Below, piece after piece: positions 54,950 through 64,000 of a stretch of DNA of 64,000 nucleotides. The position numbers were made by a program, and so were the translations under genes. Origin of the DNA: Sorex araneus (Eukaryota; Chordata; Mammalia; Eulipotyphla; Soricidae); contig NC_073307.1 of assembly GCF_027595985.1 (NCBI RefSeq), forward strand, positions 36,026,234 through 36,090,233, given 5' to 3'. Below the pieces are notes generated by a model. That model did no database searches, was not told the origin of the DNA, and was given only the letters and a program-made list of their open reading frames with translations. Every line of letters starts with the position of its first letter. Within the stretch, counting starts at the first letter, position 1.

Positions 54950-56075
54950 CTTAATTCAAAAGAAAAAAAGATAAATTTTCTTTTAAGCTTCCACTTGTAT
55001 AAAAAAGCAAGTCAGAAATTTCAAAATTTAAAGAAAAGATGAAAAAAGAAAAAGACTCAAATTGTTTCAATTCTAAACATATCAAAAATAAAATGAACAT
55101 GACATAATAGGCCTAAATCTCAAAAGTTTATTGAGTTATGACTAAGCAATAACAATTAGCTTTAACTATATTTAACTAAATGAAACAGAATAAATTCTTT
55201 ACAAATCAGTAAAGTCTGATTCAATAAACACTATCAGATTATTCTACCCCACAAAACTAAAAAACTTTACTAGTTTAAATATCAAAACCTAAAGTATAAA
55301 CAAATTCACAATTTTTCTATCTAGTTAGTTATATTCTAATACTTTGCATTATATTCAACATTGTAACTTTTAACTAATGTTAAGAACACTTTTCATATCA
55401 GAGGAGTCTCAAAATACAGTTTTAAAATGGATATATATTATTCAATAGCTAATAGTTTGTTCAACTAGCCCTGCATTTCTGCACACCTGGGGTGTTTAAC
55501 ACTTTATTGTAAAATCTCTCTACACAAGAAGCTTAAAGTACATCAGTGTATTTCAATAAGAAAAGCTTTCAGAAGCATAATGACTTCACAAATCAATGGA
55601 TATAAACAATCTTGAGACTTCTGCAGCACACTGCTATTGGTACTTACTTTGAAACTGCCTTAAAGCCATCCTCTAGGTTTCCCCATTAGTTCTCTGACAT
55701 TTAAGTAATTTACAACTTTCATAGTTTTCTTTTCTAAGTTATTAGAATAACCTACTTCTGATGGTTTTCAATTTCTATATATTCATTTTGTACATGAAAA
55801 ACAGTGCTGGAGACAATTCTCAAACTACACATTGCTAGAGCAGTAAGATGTTAAATCTTCCTTGCAAATAAAATATAGTATTTTTAAAGTTATATGCATC
55901 TTTCTTTTAAGTTATATGCAACTTATAAAAACAACAACATGAAAACCAGCTATATCATTACTAGGCTGATAGCTCTGGAAGACTTCTCACCAAATTGTAA
56001 ACATTTAACATCAATTTGTGTATGAACTAAGCATTCAACTATTCAAACAACTTCAATAATTCTTCTTTTACTTAC
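54950..56075 (-). other. CSNK1G3 intron (1.1 kb)
   Basis: AT-rich and, unlike its neighbours, without any SINE, L1 or microsatellite that I can recognise. Confidence 0.85.
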
Positions 56076-56224
56076 CAACTGGATAGCTATCATGAGAACT
56101 GTTTTAAGAGAAAACGTCCTGTCACATAAGTCAAACAAGTCTTCCAAACTAGGTCCCAGCAGTTCCAGCACCATAGCATTGTATTTACCACAAGGGCCAA
56201 AATAGTAAACTTGAGGTATACCAT
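56076..56224 (-). CDS. CSNK1G3: CSNK1G3 exon: kinase N-lobe to hinge and helix D
   Basis: 149-nt internal exon. Acceptor ttccccacag, donor GTAAGT after CAGTTG. The first two bases complete a split Asp codon; then it reads [20 protein letters not shown], followed by [15 protein letters not shown] and ends at ...MIAIQL. The [17 protein letters not shown] part is the CK1 hinge next to the ATP pocket, and the C-terminal part is the start of the C-lobe helices. By homology this covers roughly residues 97-146 of the human protein. It joins in phase 0 to the exon at 54715-54949. No stop or frameshift is present and the codons match the family closely, so the gene is functional here rather than a pseudogene. 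Confidence 0.95.
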
Positions 56225-56289
56225 CTGTGGGGAAAGAAAATAAGATATCTAACTTTTCTTCCAAGAAAAATCAGTAAGCTTTTTAAATG

Positions 56290-56785
56290 ATAGTATTGCT
56301 TAATACAGTGCTATATGACATTGGTAGACAAATTTACTGTACCTTACCACTATCAAAATGTCCATGGTCCTCTACCACTGCATCTCTTTATTATTTCTAA
56401 TGCAATTTTCATCCCCCCCATCCCACCCCACAACTCCACCCCTCACTGCTTGGTAACTGGTTCTATAATCCAAGGCCAATGGTTTGTCATTGTTCAATAT
56501 TGTCTATTCACTTGTCAAGTCACTCTATCTTCCACAAGTGAGTGAGATCATCCAGTTTTGGTCCCTCATCCTCTAATTTATTTCACCTAATTCAATACCC
56601 TCCAGTTCCATCCAAATTGCAGCAAACTGTATGATTTCATCTTTCTTACAGCTGCACAGTATTCCGCTTTGTAAATAGATCACAATTCTTTACCAGTTCA
56701 ACTGTTAGGTATTTGGGTTGTCTCCGTATCCGAGGGCTATTATACAAAGCGTTGTATCAAACAGGTGTCTGCAATCTTTTCAAAT
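56290..56785 (-). mobile_element. Older L1 ORF2 3' end and 3' UTR
   Basis: CCAGTTCCATCCAAATTGCA, GATTTCATCTTTCTTACAGC, TGCACAGTATTCCGCTTTGT and TTGGGTTGTCTCCGTATC correspond in order to the antisense L1 ORF2 end seen better preserved at 62210-62360. The coding frame is broken. Confidence 0.65.
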
Positions 56786-56789
56786 TAGT

Positions 56790-56824
56790 GGGGTTTTTGG
56801 TTTGTTTGTTTGTTTGTTTGGGGG
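56790..56824. repeat. (GTTT)n microsatellite
   Basis: Five GTTT units followed by GGGGGG. Confidence 0.9.
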
Positions 56825-56883
56825 GTAGATCTCAAGAATAGCACCCATATTTTTACTTTTTTCCATTGAAGAATAACACAATA

Positions 56884-57060
56884 AATGCCAAAACAATAGT
56901 GCAGCTGGTAGGTGGTAGGTACTAACCTTGCATGCTGGCAGCCCCAGTTCAATCCCCAGAACCACGTATGATCACTTAAGCACTTCCAGGAATGAACCCT
57001 GAGTGCAGAGGTAGGAGTAAGCCCTGAGAACAGCAGGGGGTACCCCATTCCACCAAAAAG
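56884..57060 (+). repeat. SINE-A, diverged
   Basis: CCAAAACAATAGTGCAGCTG head with a GTAGGTG duplication, CAGTTCAATCCCCAGAACC, CCTGAGTGCAGAGGTAGGAG, GGGGGTACCCCATTCC. Confidence 0.82.
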
Positions 57061-57367
57061 TTACACAGTAAAATTCTCCTGAACTAGAGCCCTTCCTCAC
57101 TGTACCTTCTCATAGATATTCAAGGTAGCCTAGTTATCCAAGTTAGGAAAATACTGAAACAACCTTCTAAACAGTGCCTCTTGCTGAGCAATACCTCTCC
57201 ATCAAAGATAGGAACTAAACATTGTAGCCTTTTCTTTTCATGGCCTAGAGAAAATCTTGGCATAGGGAAAAATCATTATCGAGCAAAGGAGTCACTGCTA
57301 CCTTCAATAATCCTACAGGAGGTATACCTAAAACCACTCTTTAGTGTAGTTTAAAGAGTTCCATCCT

Positions 57368-57651
57368 ATACCCGTTGGGATGGGAGGTGCAACTGGTAAT
57401 GGACCAAACATGATGACCTCTCAGTGTCTGTGTTGCAAGCCATAATGCCCAAAAGTAGAGAGAGATTATGGGGAATATTGTCTGCCATGGAGACAGGAGG
57501 AGGGTGGGAAAGGGGGCGTTTACCCGGGATATCGGTGGTAGGGAATGTGCACTGGTGGAGGGATGGTTGTTTCATTGTGAGATTGTAACACAAACATGAA
57601 AGCTTGTAATTATCTCACGGTGATTCAATAAAATTTAAAAAAAAAAAAGAC
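57368..57651 (+). mobile_element. L1 3' UTR copy with TSD
   Basis: 284 bp, close to the young L1 at 61681-62614 in antisense: CAAGCCATAATGCCCAAAAG, GCACTGGTGGAGGGATGG, CACGGTGATTCAATAAAAT. TSD TTCCATCCT at 57359-57367 and 57652-57660. Confidence 0.9.
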
Positions 57652-58267
57652 TTCCATCCTCTAGTGTATATACTCCATACGACCCCTAAGTGTGGGTATG
57701 ATTCTCAGATATCACTCCTGCAATATAACTATTAGAGGCTGAGAGTGATATACATGCGGTCCTACTGGTAGAAGAAATTAACCAAACCAGACCCTGGGAA
57801 GAGTGCAAGCAGTAATACAGCCTACTCTTGCAGGCAGCAGGCTGCAGGATCCAACTTCCCACACCATTCTCCTGTTCCAGTGGCATCTGTAACCCCCAGG
57901 GTCATAGCAAAGCGCCGCCAGAGTAAGCACTATAATCCTGGTCTACAAACTACAACAATATTTTTATTTCAGCCTGGCAAGACCCTCAACAGAGGACCCA
58001 GCTAAGCCATGTTCAGAATCTGACTCATGAAGATCGGAAAAAGTTTCTTATTCTATTAATTAAATTGTTTCTTGTGGTTGGAATATTTTTAATTTTCCTT
58101 TTTTAAAAAATTAATTTTTAAAAGTTCTTTTCAAAATAAAACTTTCCCATTATTTTGAAGATACTCTGGGTAATAGAATTTTATTTCTGTTTTTTATCTT
58201 ACTATTTTGAATATTACTAAAATTAGAAAAAAATAGGAAACAATGAACAAGAAGTCAAGAAAACTAG

Positions 58268-58404
58268 TTTTTTTGTTGTTGTTGTGTTTTGTTTTGGGGG
58301 CACACCCAGTGGTGCTCAGGGAACTATGTAGTGCCAAGGATCAAACCTAGGGCTCCTTCAGGCAAACCATGCACTCCAAGGCTTCTAATCATCCCTCTGC
58401 CCCA
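58268..58404 (-). repeat. SINE-A, diverged
   Basis: TTTGGGGGCACACCCAGTGG, TGCTCAGGGAACTATGTAGT, GCCAAGGATCAAACCTAGGG, ATCATCCCTCTGCCCC. Confidence 0.82.
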
Positions 58405-58775
58405 AATCAGCTTCCTTAATTAACTATTCAACATTGCATCAAATAGGCTTCAGTTTGCATATCTATCATATTAGCAGTCAAGCTAAGATCAGTTTCCTTA
58501 AGTGTGAACCTAAGACGGAAGATCATCTGGGGACTGGGATATAAAATAACAATTAGGACAGAGTACGATATAGGGCATAAAGTTAAAATTTTACACAGGG
58601 TCCCTTCCTCAGATGCAAACTGTCACATGTAGGTCAGCACTGTTGCCTGCCCCCCTACCCCTACACTCATAACATTCCCTTGTCACTGAAAAATCACACA
58701 CTCTTAAGTAAACCACAGTACCAGAGCAACTCTATAAATGTGTCATATTTACTCCCCTCCCTGAGCAAAAGTTTG

Positions 58776-58797
58776 CGGGGGGGGGGGGGCGGGAGAG
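58776..58797. repeat. G-run (poly-G tract)
   Basis: GC followed by G13 and CGGGAG. Its purity suggests length instability. Confidence 0.85.
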
Positions 58798-59118
58798 GAA
58801 GGTTCAGAAACAGTGTAAAAAAGCAAGCTTGCTAAAATTTATTTCAACTCTGAAATACTGCTAGTGAAAAGAGTACATACTGAGAGCATGGATCTGCACT
58901 ATGCCTTTAAAATTACTGATAACATGCAGATCCCCCATCTCTAAACCACTGAAAGTTATTCATATTTATGGTCTCAATTTAGTAATCTCTAACTCCTTAT
59001 ACTGTAGGTCACAAGGAAACCAGATCATCAAGTTTGTAAGAACTATATATAGAATGTAAAAATAAACAAGTTCTGCAGTTCTTCAATAATAGAACTATCA
59101 AAAGGCCTTTCTACTTCC

Positions 59119-59182
59119 TTCTTTGTCATCATCTTTACTACAAATAGGTCTTCTTTGTCATCATCTTTACTACAAATAGGTG
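59119..59182. repeat. 32-bp tandem duplication
   Basis: TTCTTTGTCATCATCTTTAC + TACAAATAGGTC at 59119-59150 is repeated at 59151 with the same sequence up to TACAAATAGGT. An almost identical pair, so recent. Confidence 0.93.
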
Positions 59183-59426
59183 AAGTCGTGAAATAATTTG
59201 TGATAAGGTAGAAATAAACTCTAGTTTACTAAATAGCTGATTTTTTTCCAAATGTTTTCAAAGATTTCCCAAACTGGAAAACCATTTAAGGAATGTCCTA
59301 ATTATTTTGGTAAGTGCTTATTGAAAATCCACTGTCTCCTTATGGAACTGATAGACATGGATCTTAGTGTGAACAAAACATGAGCAAGGATGATTTAATC
59401 CAGGTATTCAAGTTTGGGTTAACATT

Positions 59427-59430
<4 letters not shown>

Positions 59431-59480
<50 letters not shown>
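59431..59480. repeat. (CA)n microsatellite
   Basis: About 25 pure CA units. Confidence 0.97.
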
Positions 59481-59483
<3 letters not shown>

Positions 59484-59762
59484 TTAAGTAAACACTAGAA
59501 CTTTCAAAATTTATGCTAAGAGCTTCCTAATATTTAACCAAAAACACTTTTTCAGTGAAATTGTGATATTATATTTTAGTGTTAATATATGAAATATCTG
59601 TGTAAGAGTAAATCAATATTTCCCAAATTGCTAATTCATATATTTATAAAAGCATAACAGGTAACTAGTCTTTACAAAGTGCAATATTTTAATGAGAAAA
59701 TCATAAAAGTTTCATGTGGCTAACTACTTTGTATGGGAACCTATGAAAACAAATTTAGTTAT

Positions 59763-59862
59763 GGGGGTCACTCCACTGAGCCATGCGGTGATAGGAATCA
59801 AAACCAAGACCTCGTATGTATAAGGCTTTATGCTGTACTGCATTAGCCACATCTCCAGCCCT
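59763..59862 (-). repeat. SINE-A fragment
   Basis: GGGGTCACTCCACTGAGCCA, GTGATAGGAATCAAAACCA, GCATTAGCCACATCTCCAGC. The 3' part of the body is missing. Confidence 0.65.
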
Positions 59863-59884
59863 CAAAAAATACTGTCTCTTTTGT

Positions 59885-60034
59885 TTGCTTTGGTTTGGAG
59901 GGAGTTTTGGTTGTTTTGTAAGCTACACCCAGAGGTGGCCAGGGGTTACTCCTGTCTCTGCACTCAAGAATTATCCCTGGTGGTGCTTGGGAGACAAAAC
60001 GGGATGCCCTATCTGCTTTACTATCTGGCCTCCA
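59885..60034 (-). repeat. SINE-A with the box B region deleted
   Basis: TTTTGTAAGCTACACCCAGA, GGGTTACTCCTGTCTCTGCA, ATTATCCCTGGTGGTGCTTG, then directly CGGGATGCCCTATCTGCTTT, CTATCTGGCC. Confidence 0.85.
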
Positions 60035-60599
60035 AAGTCCAACCAAATTTTAACCTTGTATGTCTTTCCTTTTTCACCTAATTTGCCTAAAAATATTCTT
60101 ATTTTAAAAATTAACTACTTGAAGTTGACTAAATTGTGGATTAAAACTTCACTGGTAAGAGTAAGTGCATTTTTGAGGGAAATTTATCCTATCCTTTTCA
60201 AAGTAGAAGTATTCGAGCAACGATGTTCAATTTGCAATCTCTGTAATAAAAGAAACTATTAAAATAGAAAACTGGGAAGTAAAAACAAATTTTATATTAA
60301 GATAGACACCTGAGAGTTATCTAAATATCTATCACACATAGTTAGCCAAATGAAGTCATAATGGTAAGATGCAATAAGATACAACTTTTAGTCACTTTTG
60401 TGGATGAACTGCGAAGATGAATTACATCAATTTCTTATAGTTCTTATAATGCTGAAACAGCTGACATGATTTATAACAATGATGCATTTTTCTTAAAAAT
60501 GCTTTCAACGAGTTATTAAGAAACAGAAACAGAGAGAACACTAGAGGGAAAAACAAGAATGCTAACAGATGATTGCGAGGACTAGTGATTACCACTTTC

Positions 60600-60870
60600 A
60601 CTTTTTATTCTTTCAGTGGGGACGCTCAGAAAGCACTAGGCCCCTTTGTGGCTTCTCAGCCAACTGGCCAGTGGTCCTGTGCAAGTGCCTGAGGAGGTGC
60701 TGCTGCTGGAGCCCGGGGTATCTCAGCCACCCACCCACCCAGAGACACTCGGCAGGAATTCCAGGCACCTCTCAGTTCTGCACATTCCACGTATGTGCAC
60801 TAACCAATGTGGTGTATCTCCTGACACCCTTATTTTTCTTAATCTGTTAAACTTTTCCAAAGCATTATGA
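60600..60870. other. Unidentified GC-rich block
   Basis: About 200 bp of GC-rich sequence (GTGGGGACGCTCAGAAAGCA ... CCACCCACCCACCCAGAGAC) followed by UTR-like AT-rich sequence. Overlapping plus-strand ORFs of 74 and 93 codons in different frames match no protein I know. A decayed processed pseudogene or an unfamiliar repeat is possible. Confidence 0.3.
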
Positions 60871-61680
60871 AGAACAAAATTTTTGCAATCAGGGATAAAA
60901 TACACTTTTCAAAAAAGTCTTCTGGACCTCACAGAAAAAGATTGAAAAATATCTAGAATACATTTATTTAATCCATGTATTAACTGTTAATTAAATGAGT
61001 ATCTCTCCAACAGTCTCTAAAATAACTTGAAGTCACAAGCCTTACTTTAAATGGCATCCTCTATTACCTTTATTTGGAAATCCTACTACTTAGAATACTC
61101 CTTAGACTTTTTTATTTGTCCAATTTATATTTGGTTTTTTTTCCCCCACCATAGTTCTATTTTAAGAAACAAATACATAATAGAAAACCCTATTTATTCT
61201 ACTTCATTGTGAGCTTTTCTAATGGTTATCATTCAAAATGTCTACCCATGTCCTGCCATCCAATGCCAAGCTTTGTTGAACCAATCTTCAAGTCTTTTCA
61301 AGCAGTCTATCATTTTCACATAGTTGGGAAAAGATACACAAAAATAAATCTGGTCTGTATTTCTTACAAATCAACTTATCATAGGAAGGGAGTTAATGTG
61401 TTCCTAACACATATAGTAAATCAATCTTGATACAGTGAAAAAAATCAGGAAAGAAACAGAAGGAACAGTTCCAATTTTTCCAAATTTTTCTTACTTTAAT
61501 GGCTGCTAAATGTCTTAAATTGATGCATTCCTACATCATTCGAGATGGCTAAATTCCATAAACGGCACTATGCTGCTCTGAATAAATTACAGACATTTGC
61601 TTTCCAATATGAATGAAAATACTTCAACTTTATAATTCAACATAATTTTCTCCTAAGATATGACTCAGCACAGATCTTTG

Positions 61681-62614
61681 GGGGGTTTTTGTTGTTTTTG
61701 TTTTTGTGGTTTTTTTTTAAATTTACTGAATCACTGTGAGATAGTTACAAGCTTTCATGCTTCGGTTACAATCTCACAATGATCAAACACCCACCCCTCC
61801 ACCAGTGCACATTCCCCACCACCAATATCCCGGGTATACCCCCCTTTCCCACCCTCCCCCTGCCTCCATGGCAGACAATATTCCCCATAATCTCTCTCTA
61901 CTTTTGGGCATTATGGCTTGCAACACAGACACTGAGAGGTCATCATGTTTGTTCCATTATCTATTTTCAGCATGCATCTCCCATCCCAACTGGTTCCTCC
62001 AGCCATCATTTCTTAGTGATTCATTCTCTATTCAATCTGCTTTCTCCCCTCCACTCATGGAGCAGTCTTCCAGCTATGGGGCAATCCTCCTGGCCCTTGT
62101 ATCTACTGTCCTTGGGTGTCAGCCTCATGTGATGTTATTCTATACTCCACAAATGAGTGCAGTCCTTCTATCTTCTATGTCTGTCCCTCTCTTTTTGACT
62201 CTTTTCACTTAGCATGATACTCTCCATGTCTATCCATTTGTAAGCAAATTTCATGACTTCATCTCTCCTAACAGCTGCATAGTATTCCATTGCATAGATG
62301 TACCACAGTTTCTTTAACCAGTCATCTATTCTAGGGCACTTGTGTTGTTTCCAGATTTTGGCTATTGTGAACAGTGCTGCAATGAATATATAGGTACAGA
62401 TGTCATTTTTATTATGCTTTTTTGCATCCTCAGGATATATTCCCAGAAGCGGTATTGTGGGATCAGATAGAAGCTCAATTTCTAGTTTTTGAAGGATTGC
62501 CCATATTGTTTTCCAGAAAGGCTGGACCAGTCGGCATTCCCACCAACAGTGAAATAGTGTCCCTTTTCCCCCTACATCCACACCAGCACTGGTTGCTTTT
62601 GTTCTGTTTAATGT
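61681..62614 (-). mobile_element. 5'-truncated L1 with open ORF2 C-terminus
   Basis: Perfect 14-bp TSD AGCACAGATCTTTG (61667-61680 and 62615-62628). Left end is the A-rich tail in antisense; 61740-62167 is the 3' UTR. 62168-62614 is an uninterrupted ORF2 C-terminus, with WWECRLVQPFWKTIW, DPTIPLLGIYPEDAK and EYYAAVRRDEVMKFAYKW, ending in a stop. The open frame and exact TSD indicate a young insertion. It cannot encode a working enzyme because the endonuclease and reverse-transcriptase domains are missing. Confidence 0.93.
62168..62614 (-). pseudogene. L1 ORF2 C-terminal fragment
   Basis: About 148 codons, no internal stop, ending EKSQKERDRHRR. It corresponds to the Cys-rich C-terminal part of L1 ORF2p (HCWWEC region onwards). 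Dead by 5' truncation, with no start codon or promoter of its own. Confidence 0.9.
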
Positions 62615-62771
62615 AGCACAGATCTTTGTGGGGAAAAAAAAAATAATTCTAAATTCTTTGAGATACAAAGTATTTTATGCATCAGTCAAAAGCTGAAACT
62701 TCATGGATTACTATTAATGTATTTCAACAAAAATTTTGTCAATGACATACAGAATCAGGAGTTACCTATTT

Positions 62772-62935
62772 TTATGTTGCTTTGTTTTTTGGGTTACAGT
62801 CATCTGGATCCAGGCTTATTCCTTGTTCTGTACTCAGGAATCAATCCTAGCAATGTTTAGGGGACCATATGTGGTGCCAAGGATTGAACTAGGGCCAGCC
62901 ACACGCAAAGCAAGTACTATCTCCCTAATCCTAAG
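62772..62935 (-). repeat. SINE-A, diverged
   Basis: GTTTTTTGGGTTACAGTCAT, CTCAGGAATCAATCCTAGCA, GGGGACCATATGTGGTGCC, AAGGATTGAACTAGGGCC, ACTATCTCCCTAATCC. Confidence 0.85.
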
Positions 62936-62964
62936 AGATAACTATTTTATAACCGCTGTATAAC

Positions 62965-63212
62965 TGTTACTGTCACTGTCATCCCGTTGCTCATCGACTT
63001 GTTCAAGCAGGCACCAGTAACGGCTCCATTGTGAGACTTGTTGTTACTGTTTTTGGCATATCGAATACACCATGGGGAGCTTACTAGGCTCTGCCATGCG
63101 GACGGGATACTCTCGGTAGCTTGCCGGGCTCTCCGATAGGGGCGGAAGAATCGAACCCGGGTCGGCCGCGTGCAATGCGAACACCCTATCGCTGTGCTAT
63201 CGCTCCAGCCCA
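62965..63212 (-). repeat. SINE-B, full length
   Basis: Tail ACTGTTACTGTCACTGTCAT, TTGTTCAAGCAGGCACCAGT, TTTTTGGCATATCGAATACA, GGATACTCTCGGTAGCTTGC, box B complement AATCGAACCCGGGTCGG, head CTATCGCTCCAGCCC. TSD of the TGTATAAC type on both sides; the right-hand copy is followed by a short tandem of TTGTATAA units (63213-63241). Confidence 0.93.
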
Positions 63213-63350
63213 TTGTATAACATTGTATAATTGTATAACTATTTTTTTTAAATGAAGACGGTCAAACCCAGGACAAACCTGAACAGTTTTCGAAGACAGA
63301 TTCTGGAAATGGGAAACAGAGGAAAAAGAATAACGAATGTATTAAGTTCG

Positions 63351-63373
63351 AGAGAGAGAGAGAGAGAGAGAGT
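63351..63373. repeat. (GA)n microsatellite
   Basis: About 11 GA units followed by TGTATGTGTGTTG. Confidence 0.93.
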
Positions 63374-63487
63374 GTATGTGTGTTGTCTCACTCAGCAGCC
63401 ACTTTATTAACAATGGGAGAAACCAACCCCTTCCTTCCATGGGCCTGGCTGCATGGTCTGAGGCTAGGGCACTCAGTGCATCCTACA

Positions 63488-63518
63488 GTCTCTCTCTGTC
63501 TCTCTCTGTCTCTCTCTG

Positions 63519-63576
<58 letters not shown>

Positions 63577-63632
63577 AATCTCTCTCTCTCTCTTTCTCTC
63601 TCTCTCCTCCTCTCCCTCCCTCCTTCTCTCCC
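63488..63632. repeat. (TCTCTG)n / (TC)n microsatellite
   Basis: 145 bp of pyrimidine-rich repeat that drifts from TCTCTG and TCTGTC units to pure TC and then TCC. It adjoins the tail side of the SINE at 63633 and probably derives from that tail. Confidence 0.95.
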
Positions 63633-63747
63633 GAGGGTGATCAGGGGACCATATGGGATGTCGGAGATTGAAACTGGGTTGACTTGGGTTGACATGGGTC
63701 GACCGTGTGCCAGGCAAATGCTCTACCCACTGTATCCATTCCAGCCT
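63633..63747 (-). repeat. SINE-A fragment with expanded box B region
   Basis: GATCAGGGGACCATATGGGA, then three successive GGGTTGAC/GGGTCGAC units (63677-63705) where one is expected, GGCAAATGCTCTACCCACTG, ATCCATTCCAGCCTC. Confidence 0.83.
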
Positions 63748-64000
63748 CTCTCACTGTGTCTCTTCATCACATTATGTGGTTAATAAATTCTAAGAGTGCA
63801 ATCTAACTTAGAAGCAAAAAGCAAGCTTTCAGATTTGTTCTCACACACAGTGAATGTTCAACTATAAACTGATGCTCCACCCAACTTCAATTGTTCTAAA
63901 ATTATTTTTGAGACTACTATAAAAAGTCATCCATTGTGATTTTATGAAAGCTAGTTCTGATAATTTCCAACATCATTAATTTTCAGGGATGTACGCATCC

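Larger units (their letters stand above)
5190..64000 (-). other. CSNK1G3: CSNK1G3 gene, 3' part (casein kinase 1 gamma 3)
   Basis: Ten minus-strand exons (56076-56224, 54715-54949, 39231-39316, 39035-39119, 35158-35306, 33143-33238, 28987-29082, 18243-18349, 17664-17687, 7568-7622) join in frame to 1,082 nt: 359 full codons plus a stop, after a 2-nt completion of a split Asp codon. All introns are GT/AG. The product is a membrane-anchored CK1-family Ser/Thr kinase; family knowledge links CK1-gamma to LRP6 phosphorylation in Wnt signalling. Gamma-3 rather than gamma-1 or -2 is chosen from the C-terminal tail, including the SADHRAAW exon, the [20 protein letters not shown] segment and the NCQKVLNMW microexon. 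The 5' exons (N-terminus, Gly-rich loop, catalytic Lys) lie beyond 64000. The left limit is the proposed poly(A) site. Confidence 0.93.
56225..64000 (-). other. CSNK1G3 upstream intron, incomplete
   Basis: No exon coding for the preceding CK1-gamma segment (catalytic Lys region) was found, so the next exon lies beyond 64000. The interval holds L1 copies, SINEs, microsatellites and an unidentified GC-rich block at 60600-60870. Stretches 57660-58260, 58810-59420, 60040-60560, 60880-61660 and 63750-64000 show nothing further. Confidence 0.75.

Noticed and set aside
59816..60262. 148-codon plus-strand ORF
   Set aside because: Runs antisense through two SINE-A copies and into plain intron; no conserved domain.
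62168..62668. 166-codon minus-strand ORF as a host gene
   Set aside because: It is the C-terminus of L1 ORF2 inside a TSD-bounded insertion; the first ~18 codons are flanking DNA.
63376..63783. Long Ser/Leu-rich ORFs at 63376-63783 and Arg/Glu-rich ORFs on the other strand
   Set aside because: They are translations of the TC/TCTCTG microsatellite; low complexity only.
56225..64000. Upstream CSNK1G3 exon coding for the catalytic-Lys segment
   Set aside because: Looked for the antisense of the family's ...EYVAIKLEP... stretch and for a phase-1 donor; nothing found, so the exon must lie beyond the window.

Overview
This is a vertebrate nuclear DNA window, AT-rich and dense in retroposons, holding the 3' three quarters of one split gene on the minus strand. 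Ten exons with GT/AG borders and compatible phases read through as casein kinase 1 gamma, best matching CSNK1G3 (from memory of the human protein, no search was run). The most abundant interspersed repeat is a tRNA-derived SINE that I associate with shrews (Soricidae, Sorex-like). Together with mammal-wide MIR, L2 and L1 relics, this suggests a shrew or other eulipotyphlan. The species call is an inference; the placental-mammal call is solid.

Layout (the gene runs right to left). 64000-56225: part of an upstream intron; no earlier exon was found, so the start codon and the ATP-binding Gly loop lie outside the window. 56224-54715: two exons with the hinge region, catalytic loop and DFG segment. 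54714-39317: a 15.4-kb repeat-rich intron. 39316-39035: two exons separated by a 111-bp intron. 35306-35158: last kinase-domain exon. 33238-33143 and 29082-28987: two 96-nt in-phase tail exons. 18349-18243: a tail exon. 17687-17664: a 24-nt microexon. 7622-7568: the end of the coding sequence, encoding a Cys-Cys-Cys-Phe-Phe motif followed by a basic stretch (known membrane anchor of CK1-gamma kinases) and a stop. The 3' UTR then runs left, probably to about 5190, where two back-to-back AATAAA signals lie. 5189-1 is downstream flank.

Almost everything else is mobile-element sequence. SINE-A is a tRNA head (box A TAGCACAGCGG, box B GGTTCGATCC), a body containing CCCATATGGTCCC, and an A-rich tail. 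SINE-B is a similar head, a different body (GGCAAGCTACC, GATATGCCAAAAA) and a TGACAG-type tail. A 641-bp composite element at 44192-44832 carries a longer version of the SINE-B body behind an unrelated 5' half with a TATA-like motif. L1 is present as a 5'-truncated copy with an open ORF2 C-terminus (61681-62614), several copies of 230-285 bp covering only the 3' UTR, a short element with GC-rich direct repeats that resembles an L1 5' UTR joined to an L1 3' end (22659-23505), and older L1M-type relics. Many insertions show clear target-site duplications (TSDs).

I see no bacterial, viral or novel multi-gene system. The points most worth following are the regulated microexon, the composite retroposon and its relation to SINE-B, a perfect 25-bp hairpin inside the short L1-like element, a SINE with a twin-priming-like inversion, and several GC-rich blocks in introns that I could not identify.
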